From the NCBI RefSeq assembly GCF_000317245.1, contig NZ_AJLJ01000358.1:1-64000 (forward strand): a stretch of DNA of 64,000 bases, read 5' to 3'. Positions 36,237-44,266 of this stretch are shown here, one piece after another. This DNA comes from Fischerella muscicola SAG 1427-1 = PCC 73103. GTDB lineage: Bacteria > Cyanobacteriota > Cyanobacteriia > Cyanobacteriales > Nostocaceae. The translations under genes were made by a program, and so were the position numbers. The notes under the pieces are model-generated. The model saw only the letters and a program-made list of their open reading frames with translations. It searched no databases and was not told the DNA's origin. Numbering within the stretch: position 1 is the first letter of the stretch; each line of letters begins with the position of its first letter.

Positions 36237-37652
36237 TTAATTACGTAAAGTTGAAACTGCTACAAAATCAAACCCAGTACCAGAACGAGAAGGATTTTTG
36301 CTAACTATTTGCACCAATTGTACAGGGGCATTGCGATCGCCAGATGGTAAAAACCGAATTGTACCGGAAGCCCCTGTAGTAGAAAATTCAGATGATGCCA
36401 GGGCTTGTTGGATACCTATACGAGTAGGATTACGTTCTAATGCTGCAATGAAAGCACGTGTAGCATCGTATGCTAAAGCAGTGCGCCAGTTAACATCTCC
36501 TCCCCATAGTTGTCTTGATTTTTGCGGAAAATCGACACTGAGATTGCTATCAATATGCCAAGGAACAGCCACCACCATTCCCACTGTTTGTTGCTGTCCA
36601 ATTTCTAAAGTTTTGGGCGTGTAAATATCATCTCCCCCCATCAAATTTAACCGTTTTTGGTTTACTTGCACTACTTGCAGTGCTTTATCTAAAGTATCTG
36701 TACTAGCCGCTAACATTAAAACCTCTGCACCCTGTTTAATTGCTTGTTCTACACTTTTAGCTGCACTAAAATCGGCTTTAGATAAGTCAAATTCACTTGA
36801 TACCTGTCCACCTTCTAGAGAAACAGATGAGACAAATTCAGACTTTAAAGACTGGCTATAGTTACTTTGAGAATTAAAGAAAACAGCCGCATTTTTTTTC
36901 TGCAAGTTTTCTACCATGTACTTTGCCAATGCTCTCGCTGCCATAAAATCACTAGGGACTGTCCGAAAAATATAGCGGCTAAAGTTAGATATTTTGACAG
37001 AAGTGCTAATTGGGGAAATAGCGACAAGTTGTCCAGAATTATAAACCTTACCTGCGGCTAAAGTGACGTCACTAGAATAAGGGCCAATTACACCCAATAC
37101 TTCCTGATTTTCCACCAAAGCATTGGCAATTTTTTGGGCAACTTCTGGATTATTATCGTCATTTGCTATCCCAAATTTTAGCGGTACTCCCTTAATCCCT
37201 CCCGTAGCATTAATTTCATTTTGAGCTTGGGCAATACCGCGTAAAATTTCTAAAGAACCATTTGGATCAGTTCCTAATGGTACAGATGCAACAACCGTAT
37301 AACTTTTAGCATTTTCTATGCGAGCATTATTCAAAAATATTAATGTTTCCGGATCATTTTTACTAAATTTTAAGGCTGCTTCTAAGTTAGAAACTGCTCT
37401 TTTATAGTTACCAGATGCGAATGCCGTAATACCTTCTTTTTTTGTAGGAGAAGCTTCTATTGGAGTTAATGTTTTTTCACCAAAGCTAATCCTATCTGTT
37501 ACTAACTTTTTATTAGGTTGTAGTAGATTGCCATCATTCTGAGATTTTTGTGGCCAAATGTTGTCTTTTAGCAACCATGCCCCACCACCTACCAATCCCA
37601 CAGTAATTAATAAAGCAAGAAATAGAACCGCAGTTTCGTTTTTTTGGGACAT
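36237..37652 (-). CDS. Branched-chain-type ABC substrate-binding protein with TPR, membrane anchored (paralogous anchor)
   Basis: 471 residues from the ATG at 37652; the ATG two codons upstream is also possible. The anchor MSQKNETAVLFLALLITVGL is shared with both PstS-like neighbours. A TPR-like unit (KKEGITAFASGNYKRAVSNLEAAL) follows, then a type I periplasmic-binding domain of the Leu/Ile/Val receptor family (AQAQNEINATGGIKGVPLKF, GVIGPYSSDVTLAAGKVY, LMGGDDIYTPKTLE). It is not homologous to PstS beyond the anchor. No permease or ATPase is nearby, suggesting a sensor. Confidence 0.85.
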   Translation of the reverse strand: MSQKNETAVLFLALLITVGLVGGGAWLLKDNIWPQKSQNDGNLLQPNKKLVTDRISFGEKTLTPIEASPTKKEGITAFASGNYKRAVSNLEAALKFSKNDPETLIFLNNARIENAKSYTVVASVPLGTDPNGSLEILRGIAQAQNEINATGGIKGVPLKFGIANDDNNPEVAQKIANALVENQEVLGVIGPYSSDVTLAAGKVYNSGQLVAISPISTSVKISNFSRYIFRTVPSDFMAARALAKYMVENLQKKNAAVFFNSQSNYSQSLKSEFVSSVSLEGGQVSSEFDLSKADFSAAKSVEQAIKQGAEVLMLAASTDTLDKALQVVQVNQKRLNLMGGDDIYTPKTLEIGQQQTVGMVVAVPWHIDSNLSVDFPQKSRQLWGGDVNWRTALAYDATRAFIAALERNPTRIGIQQALASSEFSTTGASGTIRFLPSGDRNAPVQLVQIVSKNPSRSGTGFDFVAVSTLRN

Positions 37653-37892
37653 AGACAATTAAAAATAAAAATTTTATACATATTAAATAGAATTATATCG
37701 GTCATTATCCAAGCTACAGATATGAATGCAAATAAACTTTGCAGTCATCAACCACAGGCGATCGCGTATTAAACTTATCAACGATCCATATGACGAGTGC
37801 TTTTCATTAAGGTTAGTGCGATCGCAGATTGCAGCTAAAGCAGCCAGGTTACTTTTTAAGGAGTTGGTGAAAGCGATCACTATTGGTTAAAG

Positions 37893-37907
37893 TGAATACG
37901 ATTATCA
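37893..37907 (+). promoter_or_regulatory. Zur/Fur-like box upstream of the COG0523 GTPase gene
   Basis: TGAATACGATTATCA matches the cyanobacterial Zur-box palindrome TGATAATNATTATCA at 11 of 14 fixed positions, with an intact right half. It ends 24 bp before the ATG at 37932. Confidence 0.45.
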
Positions 37908-37931
37908 TTTAAAAAATAAGGTATCTGGGAT

Positions 37932-38903
37932 ATGGTCAGTACTGTGACAACAGACGTAGTTCCAGTAACAGTTCTCACTGGTTATTTGGGGTCTGGAAAA
38001 ACAACTCTGCTCAATCGTATTCTCACCCACGAACATGGCAAAAAAGTGGCTGTGATTGTCAATGAATTTGGGGAAGTCGGTATTGATAATCAATTGGTGA
38101 TTGATACAGACGAAGAAATCTTTGAGATGAACAACGGTTGTATCTGCTGTACAGTGCGGGGTGATTTGATTCGCATTATCGGTAATTTGATGAAACGCCG
38201 TCACAAATTTGACCATTTGGTGATTGAAACTACTGGGTTAGCTGATCCTGCGCCAGTGATTCAGACATTTTTTGTCGATGAAGATATGCGGGAACAGTTA
38301 GAATTGGACGCTGTGGTAACAGTAGTCGATGCCAAGCACATTTGGCAACATTGGGAAGCCGACGAAGCGCAAGAGCAGATTGCTTTTGCTGATGTTATTT
38401 TGTTAAATAAGACCGATTTAGTCACGCCAGATGTGCTGGATGAATTAGAAAGGCGAATTCGCGGGATGAATGCAATGGCAAAAATTTACCGTACCCGCAA
38501 TTCCCAAGTTGGAATGGATGCGCTTTTGGGTGTGAAAGCCTTTGATTTGGATCGTGCTTTGGAAATCGATCCAGAATTCTTAGGGGAAGATGCTCATCAA
38601 CACGATGAAACCGTGTATTCTGTGGCTTTAGTTGCCGAAGGCGCCCTGGATGGAGATAAACTTAATAACTGGCTAGGTAAGTTACTGCAAACCCAAGGCC
38701 CAGATATCTTTCGGATGAAGGGTATTTTAAATATCGCTGGAGAAAGCGATCGCTTTGTCTTTCAAGGAGTGCATATGATCTTTGAAGGTAAACCTGACCG
38801 CCCTTGGAAAGACAACGAAACCCGTAAAAACGAATTAGTCTTCATCGGTCGTAACCTAGATGAAGCCAAACTCAAACAAGATTTTCTTGCCTGCTTAGTT
38901 TAA
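37932..38903 (+). CDS. COG0523 (CobW/ZNG1-type) metallochaperone GTPase
   Basis: 323 residues. The G1 loop is GYLGSGKTTLLNR, the metal-binding CxCC motif is NNGCICCTVRGDL, G3-like ETTGLADPAP, and G4 is LLNKTDL. A C-terminal CobW domain ends with NELVFIGRNLDEAKLKQDF. Such GTPases insert or allocate zinc or another metal. The Zur-like box upstream points to zinc shortage as the cue. It is a single gene. Confidence 0.92.
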   Translation: MVSTVTTDVVPVTVLTGYLGSGKTTLLNRILTHEHGKKVAVIVNEFGEVGIDNQLVIDTDEEIFEMNNGCICCTVRGDLIRIIGNLMKRRHKFDHLVIETTGLADPAPVIQTFFVDEDMREQLELDAVVTVVDAKHIWQHWEADEAQEQIAFADVILLNKTDLVTPDVLDELERRIRGMNAMAKIYRTRNSQVGMDALLGVKAFDLDRALEIDPEFLGEDAHQHDETVYSVALVAEGALDGDKLNNWLGKLLQTQGPDIFRMKGILNIAGESDRFVFQGVHMIFEGKPDRPWKDNETRKNELVFIGRNLDEAKLKQDFLACLV

Positions 38904-39331
38904 AGAAAAAGAGGGAGACGGGGGACACGGAGAAACAAATCTTTGCGTCTCCCCTTGTTGAGAAGCGTCTCCCCATCCCTGTTATACGATTTCACTTTTT
39001 GAATGTTACGAGTGCGATCGCGTCTGGTGATTTTCCCTTTCTACTTTGAGATGTGTAACTTGTCAACTCACTGCTGCTGGGTCAGTTTGTTATGCTTTAA
39101 TCTAAACTCCAGTTTTCAGTTAAATATTTTAAATACTGATTGACAGCCATGCGCTTTTTTGAAACCAGCGCATGGATGAGCAAAATCAATCAAAGGCTTG
39201 AATACATATATTTGCTTCAACGTCAACCTTAATTGTGCCAGTTTAATATGCCTTTGCCCTGGTCTTTGATTCAGAGGCAGTAGTTGCACCAACTGCCATG
39301 ACTGGAGACCATTCGCTGACGCGGTTTTTAT
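38904..39331. other. Gene-free region
   Basis: 428 bp with GACGGGGGACACGG and CGTCTCCCC simple repeats at its start. No ORF or RNA signature was seen. Confidence 0.5.
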
Positions 39332-39490
39332 CTAAGAGTTTAATGAGTTTATAAATCCAGTTTGCCCAGCTTGCTGTGCCGCTACAGATGAACTTTCATC
39401 AATACTTAGTATCAATCCAAATATCAAAGTGAACAGCACAATTGATCGTAGGCATTGTAGTTGCACTAGCGACAAGATTTTCAGATTCAT
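39332..39490 (-). CDS. Small exported protein
   Basis: 52 residues from the ATG at 39490. The N-terminus is a signal peptide: a basic/polar start, SIVLFTLIFGLIL, then a likely cleavage near SSVAA. The remaining mature peptide is only about 20 residues (QQAGQTGFINSLNS). It lies 20 bp after the gamma-carbonic-anhydrase-like gene and is probably co-transcribed. No family is recognised, and a spurious ORF cannot be excluded. Confidence 0.45.
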   Translation of the reverse strand: MNLKILSLVQLQCLRSIVLFTLIFGLILSIDESSSVAAQQAGQTGFINSLNS

Positions 39491-39510
39491 AATTATGCAA
39501 AAGTTATTGC

Positions 39511-40791
39511 TTACCACTCCACAGGTAAAATTAGGTTGCCGTTATCGGCATAGATTGTTCGAGAAGCGATCGCCGTTCTAGGAGCTACTGTAGAATTGAA
39601 GACTGCGCTTCTTTGCCCAAGTGCTGATCTGTTGCCGATACTGGCGCGGAATACAACGGAGTTCGGCCCTAGCCCGACGGCATCACCTATGCTAGTTTCA
39701 GGGCCATTAGCAACACCATTGACAACCTGCCTACCGCCATGAACTAGAGCACGAGGCCCATAACCAATTCCATTACCAAGAGTCAAGCTTGTTGTTTCTA
39801 AAGCGTGGAAAACAACATCGTTTGCCATCCCAGCAATTTGCCCAACATTAAAAGGTTCACCTTCATCAGCACGCAGGGAAATTCTGTTCCCTAGTTTGTT
39901 ACTGACGGTTGCTAAAGAATCTTGCAGAACTATATTGCCGATGATGCGGTTCCTGAAGTTAGGCTGACGGGTGACACTTCCACCTATCTGCGGTAAGCCT
40001 CCAGAGTTAAAAAATGTGGCTGGAGCATAATTTATTCCTTGTACGTTTGACAAGTCTGCTCTGGCCAATTCTGTGTAACCTTTAGCAAATGCTTCATTGA
40101 CTTCAATGATGCCTTCCATCAATCTCACGTCGGCTTCTGTCAAGTTTGCGACTTTTCCTAAGCTACCGCTAGTAGCTTGTAAGTTAGTTGTGACGTTTTT
40201 ACCTGGCAAAACAACTTTACCAGCAGGTAAGGTAACACCAGGACCAACCCGCGAGAGAAAGTTGACTACTGTGTTTCTTTCTATAGTTGCACCGTCTATT
40301 TCACAGTTGAAGGCGAGAAATGTCTCTGGAATATCGTTGTTGAACTGAGTATTGGTAATTGAGTCTATAAAAGGCCCAGTTGAGCCTTGAGTACCGATTT
40401 TAGCTGCTCCTTTGATTGTGGCCATGTGCGCCATAATGACACGTTCGCCAATTTCAACTCCCGTTCCCGAAGCTATAATTTTCACTTGGTCTTGGACATT
40501 AGAATCTGCATCGATGCTAATGGGTGCATTAGTAGCGTCTAACTCGGCAAATGGAGCAACATAGACTTTTTCGCCTAAAGTAATATTGATTGGATTTTTG
40601 ATTATTGCAGTTGGGTCAAGGAAACTAGCTGACTCTGAAGGTGCTGCACTTGGGCATATAGGTAGGTTATTTGTCGTTGGATTACAAACTCCATAAAAAG
40701 CGATGGCGGGTTGTTTATGTATCTGTGTACCGATGAAAAACGCTAGGATGATTGTAATTATTGCGCTAAAAATTGTGCGAGGTTTGAACAT
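39511..40791 (-). CDS. Exported two-domain gamma-carbonic-anhydrase-like protein
   Basis: 426 residues. An N-terminal signal peptide or anchor (TIFSAIITIILAFFIGTQI) precedes two tandem left-handed beta-helix domains of the gamma-CA/CcmM-N type. Domain 1 (about 55-205) has VYVAPFAELDATNAP, SNVQDQVKI and VIMAHMATIKGAAKIG. Domain 2 (about 280-415) has NRISLRADEGEPFNVG, DVVFHALE and GPRALVHGG. By alignment with CcmM/Cam ligands, domain 1 keeps only the H117 equivalent (H122) and the NVQD pair. Domain 2 keeps the H81 and H122 equivalents (H329, H351) and the RADEG segment. It is flanked by two small exported proteins. Confidence 0.82.
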   Translation of the reverse strand: MFKPRTIFSAIITIILAFFIGTQIHKQPAIAFYGVCNPTTNNLPICPSAAPSESASFLDPTAIIKNPINITLGEKVYVAPFAELDATNAPISIDADSNVQDQVKIIASGTGVEIGERVIMAHMATIKGAAKIGTQGSTGPFIDSITNTQFNNDIPETFLAFNCEIDGATIERNTVVNFLSRVGPGVTLPAGKVVLPGKNVTTNLQATSGSLGKVANLTEADVRLMEGIIEVNEAFAKGYTELARADLSNVQGINYAPATFFNSGGLPQIGGSVTRQPNFRNRIIGNIVLQDSLATVSNKLGNRISLRADEGEPFNVGQIAGMANDVVFHALETTSLTLGNGIGYGPRALVHGGRQVVNGVANGPETSIGDAVGLGPNSVVFRASIGNRSALGQRSAVFNSTVAPRTAIASRTIYADNGNLILPVEW

Positions 40792-40900
40792 AGAAAAAAG
40801 CTCCTCACGGCTGTTAAAATATTTGGTTATGGAGTAATCTGAGTTAAACAGTAAAAGCCTCTGTTTAAACTCTTCTTCTGTTTAGATTTGAAATCAATAG

Positions 40901-41128
40901 TTAACCACCCCAGAAACCTGCCAATTTGAAGAATATTTGCAGAATAGATGATAATAATGAACCCAGAAGCGGAACTGTAATTGTCGTTGTTGCCCCAGCA
41001 ACCGCCTCGTTATAGACAGTCTCCCAAGCTTCTGGCCTGCTAGTAGATTGCCCGTAAACTTTTGTACTAACAGCCAAAGTTAAGCCAAGCACAGTTAGAC
41101 ACACTAGTATTGTGCGACGTTTCAACAT
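40901..41128 (-). CDS. Small exported hydrophobic protein
   Basis: 75 residues. The signal peptide MLKRRTILVCLTVLGLTLAV has probable cleavage after KVYG. A short polar segment and a second hydrophobic stretch (TITVPLLGSLLSSILQIFF) ending FWGG follow. No family is recognised. It is 109 bp upstream of the gamma-CA-like gene on the same strand, so it may be the first gene of that unit. Confidence 0.6.
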   Translation of the reverse strand: MLKRRTILVCLTVLGLTLAVSTKVYGQSTSRPEAWETVYNEAVAGATTTITVPLLGSLLSSILQIFFKLAGFWGG

Positions 41129-41321
41129 TATTTTTTTATACCTAATAGTTCACTAATTGTTTTTGGCAGAGTGAACTGAAAAGTTACACGAAAAGCTTAA
41201 ACTTTTCGGTTTACCTGGTCTAATAACTGCCAAATTTAGTTATTTGAAGCAATTTTACGCTTCAAATAATAATTTATTAACAATTAACTATACTATTACT
41301 TGATGCTTAATACTAGACTTT

Positions 41322-41350
41322 TTGAGATTGATAAAAATTATGTTAATAAT
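41322..41350 (+). promoter_or_regulatory. Candidate sigma-70 promoter for the 41.4-kb small RNA
   Basis: TTGAGA (41322-41327), 17-bp spacer, AATAAT (41345-41350): 5 of 6 matches in each box. Confidence 0.45.
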
Positions 41351-41356
41351 AGAAAA

Positions 41357-41498
41357 ACAACGGCTTTACACAGGATAGTGTACACACCTGTGCGAAATTG
41401 TTTAAGCTTTTCTAATGTCATGGTCAAGCTGTGAAAAATTTTCCTTTTATCAGCATTGACCAATTTGCGGTCAGATCAACATCGCTGACCGCTTTTTC
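41357..41498 (+). ncRNA. Candidate small RNA, about 140 nt
   Basis: Promoter-like boxes are followed by CACAGG...CCTGTG and GCGGTCAG...CTGACCGC hairpins. The latter is trailed by a T-rich run, forming a terminator. There is no plus-strand gene upstream for this terminator to serve and no ORF longer than about 14 codons inside. It lies between divergent genes. No known RNA family is recognised. Confidence 0.45.
41467..41498 (+). terminator. Rho-independent terminator
   Basis: GCGGTCAG (41467-41474) pairs perfectly with CTGACCGC (41485-41492), followed by TTTTTCTTTT. Confidence 0.75.
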
Positions 41499-41836
41499 TT
41501 TTCAGGGATTTTTCTCCTGAGTAATTATGTTCTTTTTTTTACTGTTTTTCTCTAAGTGTTATTTTCCCAGCAAACTCTATTTATTCTAAACTCCAGTTGT
41601 AAAGATAAGATTAAAATATTATACTGTTTTATGTAAGTGTGATAATTTAAACAATGCAAAATTTCAAAAGCACAATCATTCCTAAAAAATCACTTATTTT
41701 GGTTTATTTGTGTAAATTTAAATGTGCTTTTTAGAGCATTGCATAAACTTCTTACCTAAACGAAATCACTATATTTAGTTGATTTATTTTACTTAACTAA
41801 CATATCTATCTATAAACTTTCGTCTGCGAGATAAAT

Positions 41837-42841
41837 ATGACATTGACTTCTGAGGTAAAAGATAAATTAGAAAAAAATGGTAGCTACATAGGCGCAAAAC
41901 TAGACAGATGTGTAAGTGGTGATTGTTATCCAGCCAGCATCCTGAATATAGGTATAAAAGGAGTAGTAAGAAGGATATCAAAAAGTTTTGCAGAGCCGAT
42001 TAGAAAAGAATTCGATTCTGCGATGAATAACTTATTTGATGATAATTTAGCTCCATTTGCCGAAAAAATTGATTACATTGCCCAAAGGCGGATTGCACAA
42101 ACAGAAGAAGCTGCTAAAGACATAGTTAAACAAACAGTTGATAATTTTTCTGGATTAAAAGACGAAGTTAAAAGTAATATTGATGACTTGCTTAGTAATG
42201 TTGATACAGGCTATAAAGAAAATTTGAAACTCACCTTTGACGAAATTAATCTAGCTCGTGCAGAAGCAATCTTAAGTTTAAGAGCAACAATCGGAGATAT
42301 TGATAAATCATTAGAAAACAGAATCACTCAAATTTCCATCACAATGATGGAAACTATTAAAACAGCCAAAGAAATTAGTGATAGATTTACACCGGAACAA
42401 TTTCGGAGAAAACTAATTGAGCCAACACTAGATAGAATAGATGCATTAGAATCAAAGTTTTTTCAAGATGTAGATAAATTAATAGATAAAATTGAAGCGA
42501 TCGCAGTTGGAGAAATAGAAGAATTTAAAAAAGAATTAGAAAAATTTAGACGTCTACTGCCTAATCCATTTGATGATTGCAGACGCAAACTAGATTTGCA
42601 ATGGAAGTCGGGACTAGACTTAGAAAATATTGATATTTATCGATTAAAAGAGTGTGAACTATTAACCAGAATTAATGAAAAATCATCTATTAGTAAAATA
42701 CTGGATGTGTACGGACAACTGCAATATAATGCAGCCAGAATGAACTATGTTGCCAGAAGCGCACCTGACTTTAAAGATATTTTTATTAGGGATTGGTTGA
42801 AATATGGTCAACTCTATAGATTGTGGAAGAATTGGCTTTAA
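41837..42841 (+). CDS. Unknown coiled-coil protein
   Basis: 334 residues, almost wholly helical, with no signal peptide. Extended coiled coil runs from about 70 to 250 (for example EEAAKDIVKQTVDNFSGLKD, FFQDVDKLIDKIEAIAVGEI). A C-terminal Cys-containing globular part follows (FDDCRRKLDLQWKSGLDLEN) and the end is Trp/Tyr-rich (YGQLYRLWKNWL). No family is recognised. The next gene, also coiled coil, follows 65 bp later on the same strand, so the two may act together. Confidence 0.7.
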   Translation: MTLTSEVKDKLEKNGSYIGAKLDRCVSGDCYPASILNIGIKGVVRRISKSFAEPIRKEFDSAMNNLFDDNLAPFAEKIDYIAQRRIAQTEEAAKDIVKQTVDNFSGLKDEVKSNIDDLLSNVDTGYKENLKLTFDEINLARAEAILSLRATIGDIDKSLENRITQISITMMETIKTAKEISDRFTPEQFRRKLIEPTLDRIDALESKFFQDVDKLIDKIEAIAVGEIEEFKKELEKFRRLLPNPFDDCRRKLDLQWKSGLDLENIDIYRLKECELLTRINEKSSISKILDVYGQLQYNAARMNYVARSAPDFKDIFIRDWLKYGQLYRLWKNWL

Positions 42842-42906
42842 CTCAGTTAAAAGTCATCTAAAGGCATAACACTAATAAATCAATTTGTAATTTTAAAGGA
42901 TAAAAC

Positions 42907-43542
42907 ATGGCATTAACACCATTACAAGCCTATGAAGAAGCAATAAAAAGAATAGAAGATGCACGCAAGGAAATAGAAAACGAAACAGCTAGATTTGAAG
43001 CAATCAAATCGCAAATCCAAGCGCAAGTTCAATCTATTCAGACAGAATTACAAAATAAAACTAAAGAAATAGAGCTATTAAAATCAGAACTTCAGGCGAC
43101 AAAAACGGAACTTGAAGCCACAAAAACTCTCCTGACAAATACAACAAATCTGATTCAAGATACTGCAAAGACTGTAAAGACTGCTTACTCAGAAGCACAA
43201 ACTGCTCGTTCTGAGGCGAAAAACGCTCAAACCACAGCAAATACGGCTCGTTCTGAAGTACAAACTGCTCAAACCACAGCCAACACTGCTCGTTCCGAAT
43301 CACAAGCTGCTCAAAACACAGCCAATACCGCGCGTTCAGAAATTAACTCAGTTAAATCTGGTATAGAGAATGGTTCCATAATTGCTCAAAAAGCAATTAT
43401 GTTAAAAACGAGAGATCATAACCATTGGCTGCGATGGCGTACAGTTGATAATAAAAATCATGACGTCTTGGAACTCTGGAGAACAGACGATAAGTGGTTT
43501 TCCACAATTCGAGTTCAAGCAGCATTGAAAGTGATTAATTAA
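42907..43542 (+). CDS. Repetitive coiled-coil stalk protein
   Basis: 211 residues. The N-terminal 90 residues are coiled coil. Then come tandem 14-residue units like AQTTANTARSEVQT (about 98-150), an alanine/threonine heptad stalk. A compact C-terminal domain of about 50 residues is rich in Trp and His (DHNHWLRWRTVDNKNHDVLE). This shape recalls trimeric stalks of fibres or adhesins, though no signal peptide is present. A ribosome site AAAGGA precedes the ATG. Confidence 0.7.
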   Translation: MALTPLQAYEEAIKRIEDARKEIENETARFEAIKSQIQAQVQSIQTELQNKTKEIELLKSELQATKTELEATKTLLTNTTNLIQDTAKTVKTAYSEAQTARSEAKNAQTTANTARSEVQTAQTTANTARSESQAAQNTANTARSEINSVKSGIENGSIIAQKAIMLKTRDHNHWLRWRTVDNKNHDVLELWRTDDKWFSTIRVQAALKVIN

Positions 43543-43569
43543 TATTTTATTAGTCATTCGTGAACACAA

Positions 43570-43632
43570 AGATCCTCGACTTCTTATAGACACCCGAAGG
43601 GTGGCTTCCCGGAGGGTAGAAGTCGGGGATCT
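43570..43632. repeat. AGATCCCCGACTT palindromic element, copy 2 (with inner palindrome)
   Basis: AGATCCTCGACTTCT (43570-43584) and AGAAGTCGGGGATCT (43618-43632) flank a second palindrome containing CCCGAAGGGTGGCTTCCCGG. The element follows the stalk-protein gene. Confidence 0.85.
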
Positions 43633-43693
43633 GGTTTGTTAGTTTTCACAACTAATTTTTTTACTCATGTCCCCTTTGTCTTAAGATTTTTAT

Positions 43694-44263
43694 TTAAGAT
43701 TTTTTCCCTTCCGAGACAAGTTTTACAAGAATATTGCTTGTAAGATCTAATAGTTGATCCAAGAAAAAACCGATAGCGCCAATATAAATTACACCTTCGA
43801 TAATATTATTATAGTTACCTCCTCTATAAGCATTCCAAATTAAAAACCCTAATCCTTTTCCGACTGTCAACATTTCAATTGCAATCACAGTAAACCAAGC
43901 TATCCAAAGACCAGTTCTTAAAGCATCGAATATATAATTTATTGCTAAACGAAAATTATTGTCTTGAAGACGACTTTTTCGCATACCCGTAGCTGTGTTA
44001 ATCATTACTGACCAGATAGCACTAAAAAAAACAACCATACTTGCTGCTACTTCTACTTCTTTAAAAAAGATGAAAGCGAGTGGTACAAGTGCTATGGGAG
44101 GAATACTGTAGGGAATTTGTAGCAATCGCTTACATAGTTGATAAAGTAAGGGATTTATACCAATTGCACTTCCCAATAAAATCCCTAATATTGCAGCAGG
44201 AATAAAACCTACAAATAACAACTGTAGGCTAGATAAAAAATCTAACAATTTACTATGCTCCAT
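43694..44263 (-). CDS. Reduced ABC permease of the NrtB/SsuC type
   Basis: 189 residues, against about 250-280 for the family. Transmembrane core pieces are recognisable (LLFVGFIPAAILGILLGSAI, IPYSIPPIALVPLAFIFF, IAWFTVIAIEMLTVGKGLGF). Between the segment WSVMINTATGM and IAIEML about 17 residues are missing relative to NrtB. That gap is the EAA loop that normally docks on the ATPase. No ATPase or binding protein is nearby. The start ATG is 3 bp after the stop of the Lgt-like gene, so the two are translationally coupled. It may be degenerate or repurposed. Confidence 0.7.
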   Translation of the reverse strand: MEHSKLLDFLSSLQLLFVGFIPAAILGILLGSAIGINPLLYQLCKRLLQIPYSIPPIALVPLAFIFFKEVEVAASMVVFFSAIWSVMINTATGMRKSRLQDNNFRLAINYIFDALRTGLWIAWFTVIAIEMLTVGKGLGFLIWNAYRGGNYNNIIEGVIYIGAIGFFLDQLLDLTSNILVKLVSEGKKS

Positions 44264-44266
44264 GCC

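Larger units (their letters stand above)
41129..41836. other. Divergent intergenic region with hairpins and a candidate small RNA
   Basis: 708 bp, very AT-rich. Besides the small-RNA candidate at 41357-41498 it holds an 11-bp inverted repeat TTATTTGAAGC (41240-41250) / GCTTCAAATAA (41259-41269), which may act in the leader of the minus-strand exported-protein unit. Confidence 0.55.
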
